Below, piece by piece: positions 14,245 through 14,345 of a DNA stretch of 14,345 bases. The DNA comes from CAZALT01 sp964485515 (GTDB lineage Bacteria; Actinomycetota; Acidimicrobiia; Acidimicrobiales; Acidimicrobilacustridaceae). Position numbers and translations under genes: made by a program. The notes under the pieces are model-generated. The model was not told the DNA's origin and did not search any database. It saw only the letters and a program-made list of their open reading frames with translations. The stretch covers positions 1 through 14,345 of the forward strand of contig CAZALT010000089.1 of the NCBI GenBank assembly GCA_964485515.1, given 5' to 3'. Every line of letters begins with the position of its first letter. Positions within the stretch are counted from its first letter, which is position 1.

Positions 14245-14345
14245 TCAGAGACCGTAGGCCTCGGCCAGGTCAGCGTCGCGGGACGCGAGCAGCGTGGCGA
14301 GCTCGACCATGACCTTGCACTGCTTGACCGTGGCGTCGTCCTGCA
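14245..14345 (-). CDS. 3' end of an unrecognised gene (cut by window edge)
   Basis: Only the last 32 residues and the stop codon are visible; the reading frame runs off the right end. The visible tail includes VKQCKVMVELATLLASRD and ends LAEAYGL. It is helical and charged, with one cysteine. I do not recognise the family. Evidence that it is coding is indirect: the frame is open to the edge, ends 84 nt before the CitE-like start on the same strand, and has GC-rich third positions. It may belong to the same CoA-ester pathway, but nothing in the visible part shows this. Confidence 0.6.
   Translation of the reverse strand, partial: QDDATVKQCKVMVELATLLASRDADLAEAYGL

Overview
The window is GC-rich with strong codon bias, many GTG starts and actinobacterial-looking gene families. 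I infer an actinobacterium, perhaps near the Acidimicrobiia, although no rRNA or other taxonomic marker is present. A run of exactly 100 N (5415-5514), flanked on both sides by the same 55 bases, marks a scaffold join in a draft or metagenome-derived assembly.

Layout: The left edge holds the start of sufB (Fe-S cluster assembly) on the minus strand. Divergent from it is a soluble PAS-PAS-GGDEF-EAL cyclic-di-GMP enzyme, followed by a small DUF2752 membrane protein. These converge on a minus-strand set of three closely spaced genes: MBL-fold hydrolase, flavin reductase-like protein and gamma-class carbonic anhydrase-like protein. Upstream of that set lie a CRP-like palindrome, the assembly gap and a 16-bp tandem repeat array. 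Next, on the minus strand, come a MaoC-type hydratase gene and mutY. Divergent from these is a second, membrane-anchored PAS-GGDEF-EAL protein. It converges on a tiny cysteine-rich zinc-binding protein. Then come an acyl-CoA dehydrogenase with an N-terminal extension (+), a carboxymuconolactone decarboxylase/AhpD-like protein (-), a CitE-like CoA-ester lyase (-) and the 3' end of an unrecognised gene (-).

How the genes may work together: The acyl-CoA dehydrogenase looks most like (2S)-methylsuccinyl-CoA dehydrogenase. The MaoC protein looks like the short hydratases found with it, and the CitE-like protein belongs to the beta-methylmalyl/malyl/citramalyl-CoA lyase superfamily. Together they could carry out three consecutive late steps of the ethylmalonyl-CoA pathway (methylsuccinyl-CoA to mesaconyl-CoA to methylmalyl-CoA to glyoxylate plus propionyl-CoA), though they are split over two strands. 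The two cyclic-di-GMP proteins keep intact synthesis, inhibition and hydrolysis motifs, so each could be bifunctional.

I found no phage, transposon, CRISPR, toxin-antitoxin or defence genes. The most unusual signals are non-coding. Three unrelated short tandem-repeat arrays (12 bp, 16 bp, 5 bp) lie just beyond gene 3' ends, two of them inside perfect stems. The break at the 16-bp array falls exactly where copy-number variation would make an assembly graph branch.
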